Assembly (NCBI GenBank): GCA_031287245.1
Contig: JAITTD010000226.1
Coordinates: 1-7,649, forward strand
Length of the DNA stretch: 7,649 nt
Origin: Bacteroidales bacterium
GTDB lineage: Bacteria > Bacteroidota > Bacteroidia > Bacteroidales > UBA4181
Direction: 5' to 3'
Part shown: positions 1 through 6,673 of the stretch, piece after piece
Numbering within the stretch: the first letter of the stretch is position 1
How the letters are laid out: each line of letters begins with the position of its first letter
The notes under the pieces: model-generated
Database searches by the model: none
The model's input: the letters and a program-made list of their open reading frames with translations, nothing else
What the model was told of the DNA's origin: nothing
Position numbers and translations under genes: made by a program

Positions 1-75
1 TACGATGTCGATTTGTCCAATGGCTTGGATTTGGAATTTGACAGCAAAGGAAATATTCGGGAAATTGACGATTAA
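1..75 (+). CDS. C-terminal end of a PepSY-like periplasmic protein (5' end outside window)
   Basis: An open frame runs from base 1 to a TAA at 73-75 and encodes 24 residues beginning YDVDLSNG and ending GNIREIDD. The alternating pattern 'Y-x-V-x-L-S-N-G-x-x-L-x-F-D-x-x-G-N' matches the last beta-hairpin of the PepSY-like (DUF2874) domains common in small secreted Bacteroidota proteins, where the repeat unit usually ends 'EFDxxGNWxEID'. That is a family resemblance from memory, based on only 24 residues. Proteins of this family are exported and have no established enzymatic role. The gene is followed 7 bases later by a strong palindrome and converges on the porin gene. The upstream part needed to confirm the domain and signal peptide is not in the window. 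Confidence 0.55.
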   Translation, partial: YDVDLSNGLDLEFDSKGNIREIDD

Positions 76-81
76 CCGATT

Positions 82-109
82 GTAGAGACGGTGTGCGCAC
101 CGTCTCTAC
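82..109. terminator. Perfect 12-bp stem palindrome in a convergent gap (terminator-like, REP-like)
   Basis: The arm GTAGAGACGGTG (82-93) and its exact reverse complement CACCGTCTCTAC (98-109) flank the 4-base loop TGCG. The element sits in the 39-bp gap between two convergent stop codons (75 on +, 115 on -), about 6 bases from each, so it could fold at the 3' end of either transcript. There is no clear T-tract on either side (CTCCTTT on the + side), so it is not a textbook Rho-independent terminator. The GTAGAGACG...CGTCTCTAC ends resemble dispersed palindromes I recall from other Bacteroidota genomes; copy number cannot be tested here. Confidence 0.7.
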
Positions 110-114
110 CTCCT

Positions 115-1143
115 TTAAAAATTTCCACACATCTGAACTCCCATATAACTGCTGTTGTTCATCCCGATGTTTTGTCGAAAGGCATAGTTCACCTGCAGCC
201 GGAGATGTTTCACGGGGGTGTAACTGATTCCCACTAAATACTCTTGTTTGAGATTGTTGTGGTCGGTTTTGTCTTTGTGCCAGTAATCGTATTTCACGAT
301 GGGCTGCACTTTTTGGGCAAAACAATAGCCTGCCAGTACGTAAAAGCCTTCGCTGTCCCAATCGTTTCCTGCCGGGTCGGTTGAAATGCCCTGAATGTAT
401 TCCGCTCTGAAAAGGTACCTGTTGTTGTCATACCGTATGCCGGCGCCGGTTCTGACACGCTGGTGTTCCGAATTTTGCGATCCGGTAGCACCGTTGTAGT
501 GAAAAACGGCGATGGTCAGCGGTTGAACGGGATGGACAGACAGCATTCCCGAAAAATCCTTTGACTTGTTGTTGTCTGTTGTATTGATTCCGTTGCCGTT
601 GAAAAGCCCAATGGCATAATCAATCAGGGAGTAGCCTTCCCTTTGGAAGAACCCGCCTGCCAATTGTATGCCCAAATCACGTCCGGAGGCTGATATGCCC
701 GACACTTCGTCGGAATATCCGCTCAGGTGGCTGACCACCAAAGAGTATTCTATGGATTCGGCTTTTTGAGGGGAGTATTGATTTTCGAGCGAGAACGGGG
801 TGTGGAACTGCCCGACAAGCAATTGGATGAAAGGGTTGATTTTCCACTTGACAGTAGCGTCAAGCACCTTGGGCGAGCCGGCAAATTCAAGTTGCAGCCG
901 ATATTCCACCTTTGATGAGATGTTGCCAGCGAAATTGAGACGCGCCCTGCGAATATCCATGCTGTTGTTGCCCGTGGCATCGTCATACCGGTAGCGCAGA
1001 TTGATGAGACCGGATACAGCAGGCAGTTTGGATGTTATTTTCTCTATTTTTTCCAAGCGAACATTCACAGGATCTGTTTCCTGCGCTCGTACATGGGCAA
1101 TACCCATGGTGACAATCAATAACAAGATAAAAATTTTCTTCAT
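115..1143 (-). CDS. Phosphate-selective porin O/P family outer-membrane channel
   Basis: This gene encodes a 342-residue protein with a classic Sec signal peptide (MKKIFILLLIVTMGIAHVRA, cleavage near residue 20). A short stretch rich in charged residues follows (about 24-40), then alternating beta-strand sequence to the C-terminal phenylalanine, the usual end of an outer-membrane barrel. The segment 'DIRRARLNFAG ... EYRLQLEFA' followed by 'LLVGQFHTPFSLE' is the characteristic N-terminal signature of the porin O/P family (PF07396). Family members are trimeric or monomeric diffusion channels; phosphate or polyphosphate preference is known for Pseudomonas members and is only assumed here. At 342 residues it is somewhat shorter than many members. 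The gene is monocistronic, diverges from the lipoprotein gene at 1265, and is read from a TATATTTG -7 box about 75 bases before its ATG. Substrate cannot be inferred from this context. Confidence 0.88.
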   Translation of the reverse strand: MKKIFILLLIVTMGIAHVRAQETDPVNVRLEKIEKITSKLPAVSGLINLRYRYDDATGNNSMDIRRARLNFAGNISSKVEYRLQLEFAGSPKVLDATVKWKINPFIQLLVGQFHTPFSLENQYSPQKAESIEYSLVVSHLSGYSDEVSGISASGRDLGIQLAGGFFQREGYSLIDYAIGLFNGNGINTTDNNKSKDFSGMLSVHPVQPLTIAVFHYNGATGSQNSEHQRVRTGAGIRYDNNRYLFRAEYIQGISTDPAGNDWDSEGFYVLAGYCFAQKVQPIVKYDYWHKDKTDHNNLKQEYLVGISYTPVKHLRLQVNYAFRQNIGMNNSSYMGVQMCGNF

Positions 1144-1155
1144 TGAATCAATGAA
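1139..1155. repeat. 17-bp palindrome covering the porin start codon
   Basis: TTCATTGA-A-TCAATGAA is a perfect 8-bp inverted repeat with a 1-base centre. The porin start codon (complement of CAT at 1141-1143) lies in one arm. In the porin mRNA the same bases could form a 7-bp stem with a 3-base loop that includes the AUG. It could equally be a small operator or chance, since the arms are AT-rich. Confidence 0.4.
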
Positions 1156-1217
1156 TTAGATGGTTGATGACTGTATTTCGTTTCTTGTGGACACTTTCCC
1201 AAGCCTGTATTTTTCTG

Positions 1218-1248
1218 CAAATATAAATGTTTTTTCCCATCCAAAAAA
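1218..1248 (-). promoter_or_regulatory. Bacteroides-type promoter for the porin gene
   Basis: CAAATATA at 1218-1225 reads TATATTTG on the minus strand, an exact match to the Bacteroidota -7 consensus TAnnTTTG. The -33 region falls in the A-run (T-run on the minus strand) at 1242-1248; a TTTG there has a 16-base spacer and a TTTT a 19-base spacer. Predicted transcription starts near 1213-1215, giving a 5' leader of about 70 bases. The element overlaps the oppositely oriented promoter of the lipoprotein gene. Confidence 0.6.
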
Positions 1249-1260
1249 ATGCTATCTTTG
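1230..1260 (+). promoter_or_regulatory. Bacteroides-type promoter for the YiiX-like lipoprotein gene
   Basis: TATCTTTG at 1253-1260 matches the -7 consensus TAnnTTTG, with TTTT at 1230-1233 exactly 19 bases upstream as the -33 element. Transcription is expected to begin about 4-6 bases after 1260, at or next to the ATG at 1265. This decides the start codon: the longer in-frame ORF opening at 1160 begins upstream of the promoter and is not likely to be translated. Confidence 0.65.
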
Positions 1261-1264
1261 CAAC

Positions 1265-1972
1265 ATGATATTCATTGTCAAGTTTCGCAACAAATCGGTT
1301 TTATTCTGTTGGTTAGCAATCCTGTCGTCCTGCCACCGGTCGGCGCTTCGTAGCGGCGATTTTCTTTTTCAGGACATCGATTGCCCACTGTGCACTGCCA
1401 TTGAGAACGTAACGGACGGTTACGAAGGCTACAATTTCTCGCACGTGGGGATGCTGGTTGAAGAAAACGGCAGTTGGTGCGTGCTGGAAGCGATTAGCGA
1501 CAAAGTGGTGCAGACGCCGCTGTCCGAATTTATGGACAGAAGCAAGGACGCAGACGGCAATCCGAAAGTCTTGCAGATGCGCCTCACCCGACAGTACCGA
1601 AAAACAGTCCCCGCCATTGTTGAGGCGGTGAAAGCCAATATTGGCAAGCCTTACGACGATGAATTTCTTCCCGACAACGGCAAATATTATTGTTCCGAAT
1701 TGCTGTATGAAGCCGTGCAGCAAGCGACAAAAGATACTGCCATTTTTCGCCTGCAACCGATGACTTATATTGACCCGTTGACGGGGAAAACCAACCTTTT
1801 GTGGATGGATTATTTCAGCCGGTTGGGAGCATCTGTGCCGGAAGGCGTTGCCGGTATCAATCCGGGGGGAATGTCGCGCTCCGGGTCGCTGACTTTTGTG
1901 CACAAATACGGAAAAATTTCAAAAAATCATCATTTAAATACAACAAAAAATCGTATTTTACGTATATATTAA
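1265..1972 (+). CDS. YiiX/YebB-like lipoprotein, permuted NlpC/P60-type cysteine hydrolase (C92 family)
   Basis: From the ATG at 1265 the product is 235 residues. It starts with a charged n-region (K6, R8, K10) and a hydrophobic core, and has a lipobox LAILSSC with acylation predicted at C23, so it should be a lipoprotein. The fold markers of the YiiX/PF05708 family follow in order: 'SGDFLFQD' near 30-37, 'FSHVGML' with the presumed catalytic His60, 'VLEA' with Glu75, 'KPYDDEF' near 128-134, 'YYCSELLYEA' with the presumed nucleophile Cys143, and 'GINPGGMSRS' near 197-206. This is the circularly permuted papain-like arrangement, with His before Cys. Some members are described as amidases or lipid/peptidoglycan-linked hydrolases; the substrate here is unknown. 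The last roughly 18 residues (KISKNHHLN... to IRIY) look like read-through of AT-rich intergenic sequence. The TAA overlaps a possible kinase ATG by 1 base. Confidence 0.88.
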   Translation: MIFIVKFRNKSVLFCWLAILSSCHRSALRSGDFLFQDIDCPLCTAIENVTDGYEGYNFSHVGMLVEENGSWCVLEAISDKVVQTPLSEFMDRSKDADGNPKVLQMRLTRQYRKTVPAIVEAVKANIGKPYDDEFLPDNGKYYCSELLYEAVQQATKDTAIFRLQPMTYIDPLTGKTNLLWMDYFSRLGASVPEGVAGINPGGMSRSGSLTFVHKYGKISKNHHLNTTKNRILRIY

Positions 1973-1992
1973 TGTACGTAAACAGCATTATC

Positions 1993-4440
1993 ATGGAAAC
2001 CAGTTCTATTTTTCGGAAAGCAATCCTGAAGACAGCCGTTCTGATGGGATTATTATTGGTTTGTGCGAATATTTCAGCAGAGAGACCAACTATCACAACA
2101 CTGCAGAAGCAATTGAAATCTGCAACAAATGATGCAGAAAAGATTCGTTTGTATTTTGAACTGTGCGAGACAACACAGTCGGAAGAACAGCGAGCGTCAT
2201 TTGCCGAGTTTGCACTCGCACTGGCAGGAAAAACAAGCGATTCGGTCAACATTTCCCAAGCTTGCCGGTATATCGCTACTGCCCGACGCAATAGCGATAA
2301 ATTAAAACAGGCATTGCTTTATGCTCTCAAAGCGAAAGATTTTTTAACAAAAGCGCAACTCAACACGCAGGACGAAGTAGCAGCAACCTTTCAGATTGCC
2401 GGTCTTCATACGAGTTTGGGACACTATAAAGAAGCCATTCTCTGCTACGACCATATCAAACTCATATCCATAGCCTGCAACGATTCGGTGATGACCGCTA
2501 AAATCCGAAGTTCCGAAGCGCTCGCATATCAATACCTTGGCGACTTGGAAAAAGCGCGTTCAGCCTGCATGGAAGCGTTGAAAACCTTTGAATCCGTAAA
2601 GGATACCGTATCTATGCTGGAAATTTTCCATACTCTGGGGGAAATATGCAGGGATTTGGGCTTATTTGACCAACAATTGGAATGGCTGTTGAAGCATCTC
2701 AGTTATGCGGAAAAAACGAAATCGCCCCTTCTCCTTTCTTTGTCATATCTGCGTTTGATCAGGTTTTTCTCTCTCAGAGGCGATACTAAAACTGCCGAAA
2801 AGTTTCTTCACAACTTGCTTGCCCTTCCCAATGACAGTGCTGAATATTATCGTTATGGCAGAGATAGATATAGCCTTACCAATAAATATCAGATATTGGC
2901 AGATTTGTATTTTAATCTTCACAATCCTGTGCTGGCTTTTGAATATCACTACAAGGCATTGGATGTGGCGAACAAAGAAGGCTATCTCAGGCGTATAGCG
3001 CGAGTGCACAGCAGCATAGCCGCGCGTTACCTGGAATATCACCTTCCCGACTCCGCATTTGTGCACGCACGGGAGGCATACAAGGTTTCTTTTACTACCG
3101 AAAATAATCGGGTACAGGCTGATGCTGGCTATCGGCTGGCGCAGTGTTATCAAACCGCAAAAGATTATCAAACGTCTCTGACTTACTGTAAAATTGCTTA
3201 CGACAAGGCGGAGGAATGTCATTATCTTACCATGTCTCGCGATGTGGCAAAACTGACAGCCGATAATTACGAAAAACTCGGGCAGTTTGCCAAAGCCTTC
3301 CAATATATCAGAAAGTACCATTTGCTGGCTGATTCCATCTCCGACATGAATGATTCTCAACGAATAGCCAATCTGGTGTCACAGTTGGAATATCAGCAAA
3401 AAGAAAACGAAATTCAAACACAACTGGCTGTCAATGAACATAAACTGCACAGCCAACGCCGGATAATCCTGCTGACATTATGCATCTTGCTGTTTGCCCT
3501 TGCGCTTGCGTATATCAGTTGGAAAAATGCCCGCGAGAAGAAGAAAGCCAACGATATTCTGCAAGAACACAAGGAAGAGTTGTCCACATACAATGAAGAA
3601 CTGTTTGCTACCAACGAAGAACTGCAGAGTACCAATGAGGAACTTTTCAGCACACAGACGGAACTTGAACGCCACAAAAACAAGTTGGAAGAAATGGTGC
3701 AGGAAAAAACAGCAGAGTTATGGAAAGCGTTGATCAAAGCGCAAGAGTCGGACAAGTTGAAAGCAGCATTTCTTGCCAATATGTCGCATGAAATACGCAC
3801 CCCGCTGAATGCCATCCTCGGTTTTCTCCAATTTATCAACCATCCGAATATGGCAGACAGGCAAGAGGAAATGGTGAACCTGATCAATGCCAATGCCCGT
3901 CAATTGCTCACCATGATCACCGACATCGTGACCCTGTCCAAGATAGAATCCAAATTATTGGAAATCATACCGGTTCAGACCAATATGGATGTACTTCTGG
4001 AAAACGTGAGACAGGAAACACAAAAACTGATTCAATATAACAGAAAGACACAATTGGAAATGATTGTGATAAACCTGCTTCCACCGGATATGCACACATT
4101 GACAGTGGATGGATGGCAAATTGAGCAAGTATTATTACATTTGACGGACAATGCTGTCAAATTTACCCGAAAAGGATATGTCATGGTAAGATGCCGAATG
4201 GATAAAGCCCACGATTTCCTCCATTTTTCGGTGGAAGACACCGGCATAGGCATTGCCGAATCCGACAAAGAGTTGGTATGCACTCGTTTTTGGAAACATG
4301 ACGATCAATCATACAGAGGAGTAGGCATCGGCTTATCGCTTGCAGAAGAATTGGTGCACCTGATGGGCGGTTCCATCACCGTAGAATCCACGCCGGCAAC
4401 AGGCTCAACTTTCAGTTTCACAGTTAAATTGCCTGCCTAA
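1993..4440 (+). CDS. TPR-containing membrane sensor histidine kinase, non-hybrid
   Basis: I place the start at ATG 1993 (815 residues) because it gives a compact signal peptide (Arg9/Lys13, core AVLMGLLLVCANISA); ATG 1972 adds seven residues and overlaps the upstream TAA. Order of parts: signal peptide 1-29; helical TPR-like repeats about 33-460; one membrane segment 491-510; coiled coil about 514-585 with heptads 'NEELFATNEELQSTNEEL'; HisKA H-box 'MSHEIRTPLNAILGF' with phosphoacceptor His599; N-box 'LTDNAVKFT' (Asn720); G1 'EDTGIGI' (Asp749-Gly753); F-box 'TRFWKHD'; G2 'GVGIG' 776-780. All catalytic boxes look intact. The TPR part should lie outside the inner membrane and the kinase in the cytoplasm. 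There is no receiver, Hpt or DNA-binding domain and no response regulator nearby, so it is an orphan kinase. The ligand and partner are unknown; the link to the preceding lipoprotein gene is an inference from overlap and orientation. Confidence 0.95.
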   Translation: METSSIFRKAILKTAVLMGLLLVCANISAERPTITTLQKQLKSATNDAEKIRLYFELCETTQSEEQRASFAEFALALAGKTSDSVNISQACRYIATARRNSDKLKQALLYALKAKDFLTKAQLNTQDEVAATFQIAGLHTSLGHYKEAILCYDHIKLISIACNDSVMTAKIRSSEALAYQYLGDLEKARSACMEALKTFESVKDTVSMLEIFHTLGEICRDLGLFDQQLEWLLKHLSYAEKTKSPLLLSLSYLRLIRFFSLRGDTKTAEKFLHNLLALPNDSAEYYRYGRDRYSLTNKYQILADLYFNLHNPVLAFEYHYKALDVANKEGYLRRIARVHSSIAARYLEYHLPDSAFVHAREAYKVSFTTENNRVQADAGYRLAQCYQTAKDYQTSLTYCKIAYDKAEECHYLTMSRDVAKLTADNYEKLGQFAKAFQYIRKYHLLADSISDMNDSQRIANLVSQLEYQQKENEIQTQLAVNEHKLHSQRRIILLTLCILLFALALAYISWKNAREKKKANDILQEHKEELSTYNEELFATNEELQSTNEELFSTQTELERHKNKLEEMVQEKTAELWKALIKAQESDKLKAAFLANMSHEIRTPLNAILGFLQFINHPNMADRQEEMVNLINANARQLLTMITDIVTLSKIESKLLEIIPVQTNMDVLLENVRQETQKLIQYNRKTQLEMIVINLLPPDMHTLTVDGWQIEQVLLHLTDNAVKFTRKGYVMVRCRMDKAHDFLHFSVEDTGIGIAESDKELVCTRFWKHDDQSYRGVGIGLSLAEELVHLMGGSITVESTPATGSTFSFTVKLPA
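3592..3666 (+). repeat. Imperfect 21-bp tandem repeats encoding coiled-coil heptads in the kinase
   Basis: Between codons 534 and 558 of the kinase the pattern N-E-E-L-x-x-T recurs every seven residues (NEELFAT, NEELQST, NEELFST, then the diverged QTEL), giving 21-base periodicity in the DNA. It forms part of the signalling helix joining the membrane segment to the HisKA domain. Such NEEL heptads are common in bacterial signalling coiled coils. Confidence 0.75.
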
Positions 4441-4441
4441 C

Positions 4442-5101
4442 TCACGGCATCAACCCCAAAACCGCTCTAAATTCTCTGTAATTGTGTACAATGACGTCCG
4501 CCATTTCGCTGATGAAGGGGTTTTTGAAATGTTCAAACGCAATGCAGCGGAACCCAGCCCGTTTAGCGCCTGCTACGCCTACCGGCGAATCTTCCACCAC
4601 CACACATTCGGCAATCATTTTGTTGAGATGTCGCGGCACAATGCTGTAATCCTTCTCCCTGGTGACAGGATTCACGCATATTTCGCGTCCGCAGATGGCG
4701 TCGAAATATTCAGCCACCTCCATTTGCTCAATCAGACTTTGGGCGGCTCGGGTGGTATTAGCCGTTGTAAGCGCCAAAAAATAGCCCTTTTCTTTGATTT
4801 CCCGAATGGTATTCTTCATTCCGGGAAACGGTCTGCAAAACCGGTCGAGATGATTCATATAGTACGTTTGCCGGTAATGTACCATTTCTTTTGCTTTGTC
4901 GGCGGGAATTTCGGGAAAGAATTTGCTGATAAACCCGTCGCCGGTAAGCCCTACCAAATCCTGCACACTGACGCGGCTGCTTAAATCGTAGCCTTCGTGT
5001 GCAAAAATTTCCTGATAAGCCTCGTAGCGACCGTTTTCGGTGTCGGCAATCACGCCATCGAAATCAAATAAAAAACTGGTGATATTGCTTAAATCTATCA
5101 T
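4442..5101 (-). CDS. HAD-superfamily hydrolase, beta-phosphoglucomutase/phosphatase-like (subfamily IA)
   Basis: This gene encodes 219 residues, a normal length for this group. Motif I is 'FLFDFDGVIADTE', with nucleophile Asp13 and acid/base Asp15. A helical cap domain follows (about 18-90). Motif II is Thr112 in 'LALTTAN', motif III is probably Lys150 in 'TREKDYS', and motif IV is 'VVVEDSPVGVAGAKRAG' with Glu170 and Asp171. The 'DGVIADTE' and 'EDSPVGVAGAKRAGF' segments are typical of the beta-phosphoglucomutase / phosphoglycolate phosphatase / sugar-phosphate phosphatase branch, which acts on small phosphorylated metabolites in the cytoplasm. The exact substrate cannot be read from the sequence. 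The gene lies 44 bp downstream of the aminopeptidase gene on the same strand with no -7 box in between, so co-transcription is likely. Its stop is one base from the stop of the convergent kinase gene. Confidence 0.9.
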   Translation of the reverse strand: MIDLSNITSFLFDFDGVIADTENGRYEAYQEIFAHEGYDLSSRVSVQDLVGLTGDGFISKFFPEIPADKAKEMVHYRQTYYMNHLDRFCRPFPGMKNTIREIKEKGYFLALTTANTTRAAQSLIEQMEVAEYFDAICGREICVNPVTREKDYSIVPRHLNKMIAECVVVEDSPVGVAGAKRAGFRCIAFEHFKNPFISEMADVIVHNYREFRAVLGLMP

Positions 5102-5145
5102 GTTTGCTAAAATGAGATTCCCAACTTGCGTAAAATCTGGTTGGT

Positions 5146-6534
5146 TTATTTTGTCATAAATTGTTCTATCTCACCGACAGTTTTCGGAATCGGCTTGCCC
5201 AACACGCGGCAACCGGTCGGCGTGATTAAAATGTCGTCTTCAATGCGGATGCCACCGAAATCGCGGAACGATTGGAGGGCGGCGTAGTTGATAAATTCTT
5301 TGAATTTGCCCTCTGCTTCCCATTGGTCTATCAGCGCGGGGATGAAATAGATGCCCGGCTCGTCGGTCACCACGAAGCCTTCTTTGAGTCTGCGTCCCAT
5401 GCGCAGGTTCGACAGTCCGAACTGTTTGCTGCGCTCAATATCGTCGCCATAGCCAACGTATTGTTCGCCGAGATTCTCCATATCGTGCACGTCCAAGCCC
5501 ATCATGTGCCCTGTACCGTGCGGATAGAACAGATAATGTGCGCCTGCAGCCACAGCGTCGTCCGTATTACCTCGCATCAAGCCTGCCTGTATCAGTCCTT
5601 CGGCTATTACACGCGCCACTTCCACGTGCACGTCCCGGAAAGGTATGTCGGGCTTGGCGATTTCAATGACTTTGTGGTTGGCTTTCAGCACTATTTCGTA
5701 AATTGTTTTTTGCCGTTCGTCAAACCGCCCGTTCACAGGGATAGTGCGGGTGATATCGCCTGCATAGCCCATGCTTGTTTCTGCTCCAGCGTCGGTTAGT
5801 AGCAATTTCCCGTTTTGAAGGGTGTTGCCATGGTAGTGATTGTGCAAAGTCTGTCCGTTTATACTCAGGATGACAGGAAAACTTAGCGTGCCCCCGCCTG
5901 CCAGCGCAATACCTTCGATGGCAGAGGACAATTCGTGTTCCACCATTCCGGTGCGTGCATGTTGCATCACATAAGTGTGCATAAGGCAGGTGGTGCCGAT
6001 AGCCTGTTCTATCTGGGCTATCTCCTGTGCTTCTTTCACCGACCTCAGCGAAACGACCGCCTTAATGAGGCTTGCAGATGCTTTTTCAGTCTGTTCTATG
6101 GGCTGAATGTTCAATAAACGGTGCAGTTCAATCTTGGTTTCGCCACGGTAAGGCGGCAAATAATGGATGGTACGTCCCGATTTTTTTATTTTTCCCAGCA
6201 CTGTGATGAGTTCAGCGTAGGGTAACGATTCTTTTACGCCAGCAGAAGCCGCTTTGGAGGCAACGGACGGCTGTTCACCCATCCAGATAATGTCGTCCAT
6301 GGTGGTGTCGTTCCCGAAAAGGTATTCCCTGCCTTCGTCAAAATCAATAACAGCTGCCAAATCAGGCTCATTAAGCCCAAAGAAGTATAAAAACGTACTA
6401 TCTTGTCTGAAATGATAGCAATTGGAAGGGTAATTGAACGGCGATTCACTGTTGCCAATGAAAAGCGCTGCCCCTGAACCCGTTGCTTTGCGCAATGCTT
6501 CGCGCCTGCGCTGATAAGTATCCGATGTGAACAT
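5146..6534 (-). CDS. pepP: Xaa-Pro aminopeptidase (aminopeptidase P, M24B family)
   Basis: From the ATG at 6534 (complement) the protein has 462 residues. It removes N-terminal residues preceding proline in peptides, using a dinuclear metal centre, in the cytoplasm. The N-domain (about 1-165) starts 'MFTSDTYQRRREAL' and contains 'YPSNCYHFRQDSTFLYFFGL', the aminopeptidase P N-terminal signature. The pita-bread catalytic domain carries all five metal ligands: Asp248 in 'LLTDAGAE', Asp260 in 'YAGDITRT', His343 in 'HGTGHMMGLDVHD', Glu392 in 'TDEPGIYF' and Glu432 in 'GIRIEDDILIT'; His350 fits the catalytic histidine. The 40-residue spacing between the last two glutamates is longer than in E. coli PepP, reflecting an insertion containing 'ALIDQWEAEGKFKEFI'. 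A start 42 bases further upstream is possible by ORF but would lie upstream of the predicted promoter. The HAD gene follows 44 bp downstream. Confidence 0.95.
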   Translation of the reverse strand: MFTSDTYQRRREALRKATGSGAALFIGNSESPFNYPSNCYHFRQDSTFLYFFGLNEPDLAAVIDFDEGREYLFGNDTTMDDIIWMGEQPSVASKAASAGVKESLPYAELITVLGKIKKSGRTIHYLPPYRGETKIELHRLLNIQPIEQTEKASASLIKAVVSLRSVKEAQEIAQIEQAIGTTCLMHTYVMQHARTGMVEHELSSAIEGIALAGGGTLSFPVILSINGQTLHNHYHGNTLQNGKLLLTDAGAETSMGYAGDITRTIPVNGRFDERQKTIYEIVLKANHKVIEIAKPDIPFRDVHVEVARVIAEGLIQAGLMRGNTDDAVAAGAHYLFYPHGTGHMMGLDVHDMENLGEQYVGYGDDIERSKQFGLSNLRMGRRLKEGFVVTDEPGIYFIPALIDQWEAEGKFKEFINYAALQSFRDFGGIRIEDDILITPTGCRVLGKPIPKTVGEIEQFMTK

Positions 6535-6548
6535 AATGAATATTTTTG

Positions 6549-6556
6549 CAAAATTA
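6549..6556 (-). promoter_or_regulatory. -7 element of the aminopeptidase P promoter
   Basis: CAAAATTA reads TAATTTTG on the minus strand, an exact TAnnTTTG match. The -33 region is poor (no TTTG at 19-21 bases). Predicted transcription starts near 6545, leaving about 10 bases before the ATG at 6534. This supports that ATG over the in-frame ATG ending at 6576, which lies upstream of the box. Confidence 0.55.
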
Positions 6557-6618
6557 CAAAAACATTTTCGAACCACATCCGTTAAAAGAGATATTCATAA
6601 AAAAATACAAGCCTTATT

Positions 6619-6653
6619 TTTGATGATTTATTCAAAAAATAATGCTAACTTTG
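6619..6653 (+). promoter_or_regulatory. Promoter reading into the Rpn-family remnant
   Basis: TAACTTTG at 6646-6653 matches the -7 consensus. The nearest TTTG (6619-6622) is 23 bases upstream, slightly beyond the usual 19-21, so the -33 assignment is weak. The transcript would start near 6657, about 17 bases before ATG 6674. The box appears intact although the gene behind it is truncated. Confidence 0.5.
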
Positions 6654-6673
6654 CAGAATCAAAATTGATTATC

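Noticed and set aside
1160..1264. Upstream in-frame extension of the YiiX-like lipoprotein (ATG at 1160)
   Set aside because: It lies upstream of the -7 box at 1253-1260 and would bury the lipoprotein signal 35 residues inside the protein.
1313..1903. Long minus-strand open frame opposite the lipoprotein gene
   Set aside because: It is antisense to a gene with clear motifs, has no promoter-like box, and its translation resembles no protein family.
1933..1962. Separate promoter for the kinase gene (TATTTTAC near 1954)
   Set aside because: Two mismatches in the last four bases of TAnnTTTG and no correctly spaced -33 element.
1801..1992. Upstream in-frame extension of the sensor kinase
   Set aside because: It overlaps the well-supported lipoprotein frame, and its translation has no domain character; the signal peptide starts cleanly at 1993 (or 1972).
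2743..3360. Minus-strand open frames opposite the kinase gene (also 3414-3893)
   Set aside because: They mirror the codon pattern of the kinase; no start context or recognisable motifs.
1993..4440. Hybrid two-component system (kinase fused to receiver and AraC domain), common in Bacteroidota
   Set aside because: The protein ends directly after the ATPase domain; no receiver or helix-turn-helix region is present.
5272..5799. Plus-strand open frame opposite the aminopeptidase gene (also 4484-4984 opposite the HAD gene)
   Set aside because: Antisense shadows of genes with all catalytic residues in place.
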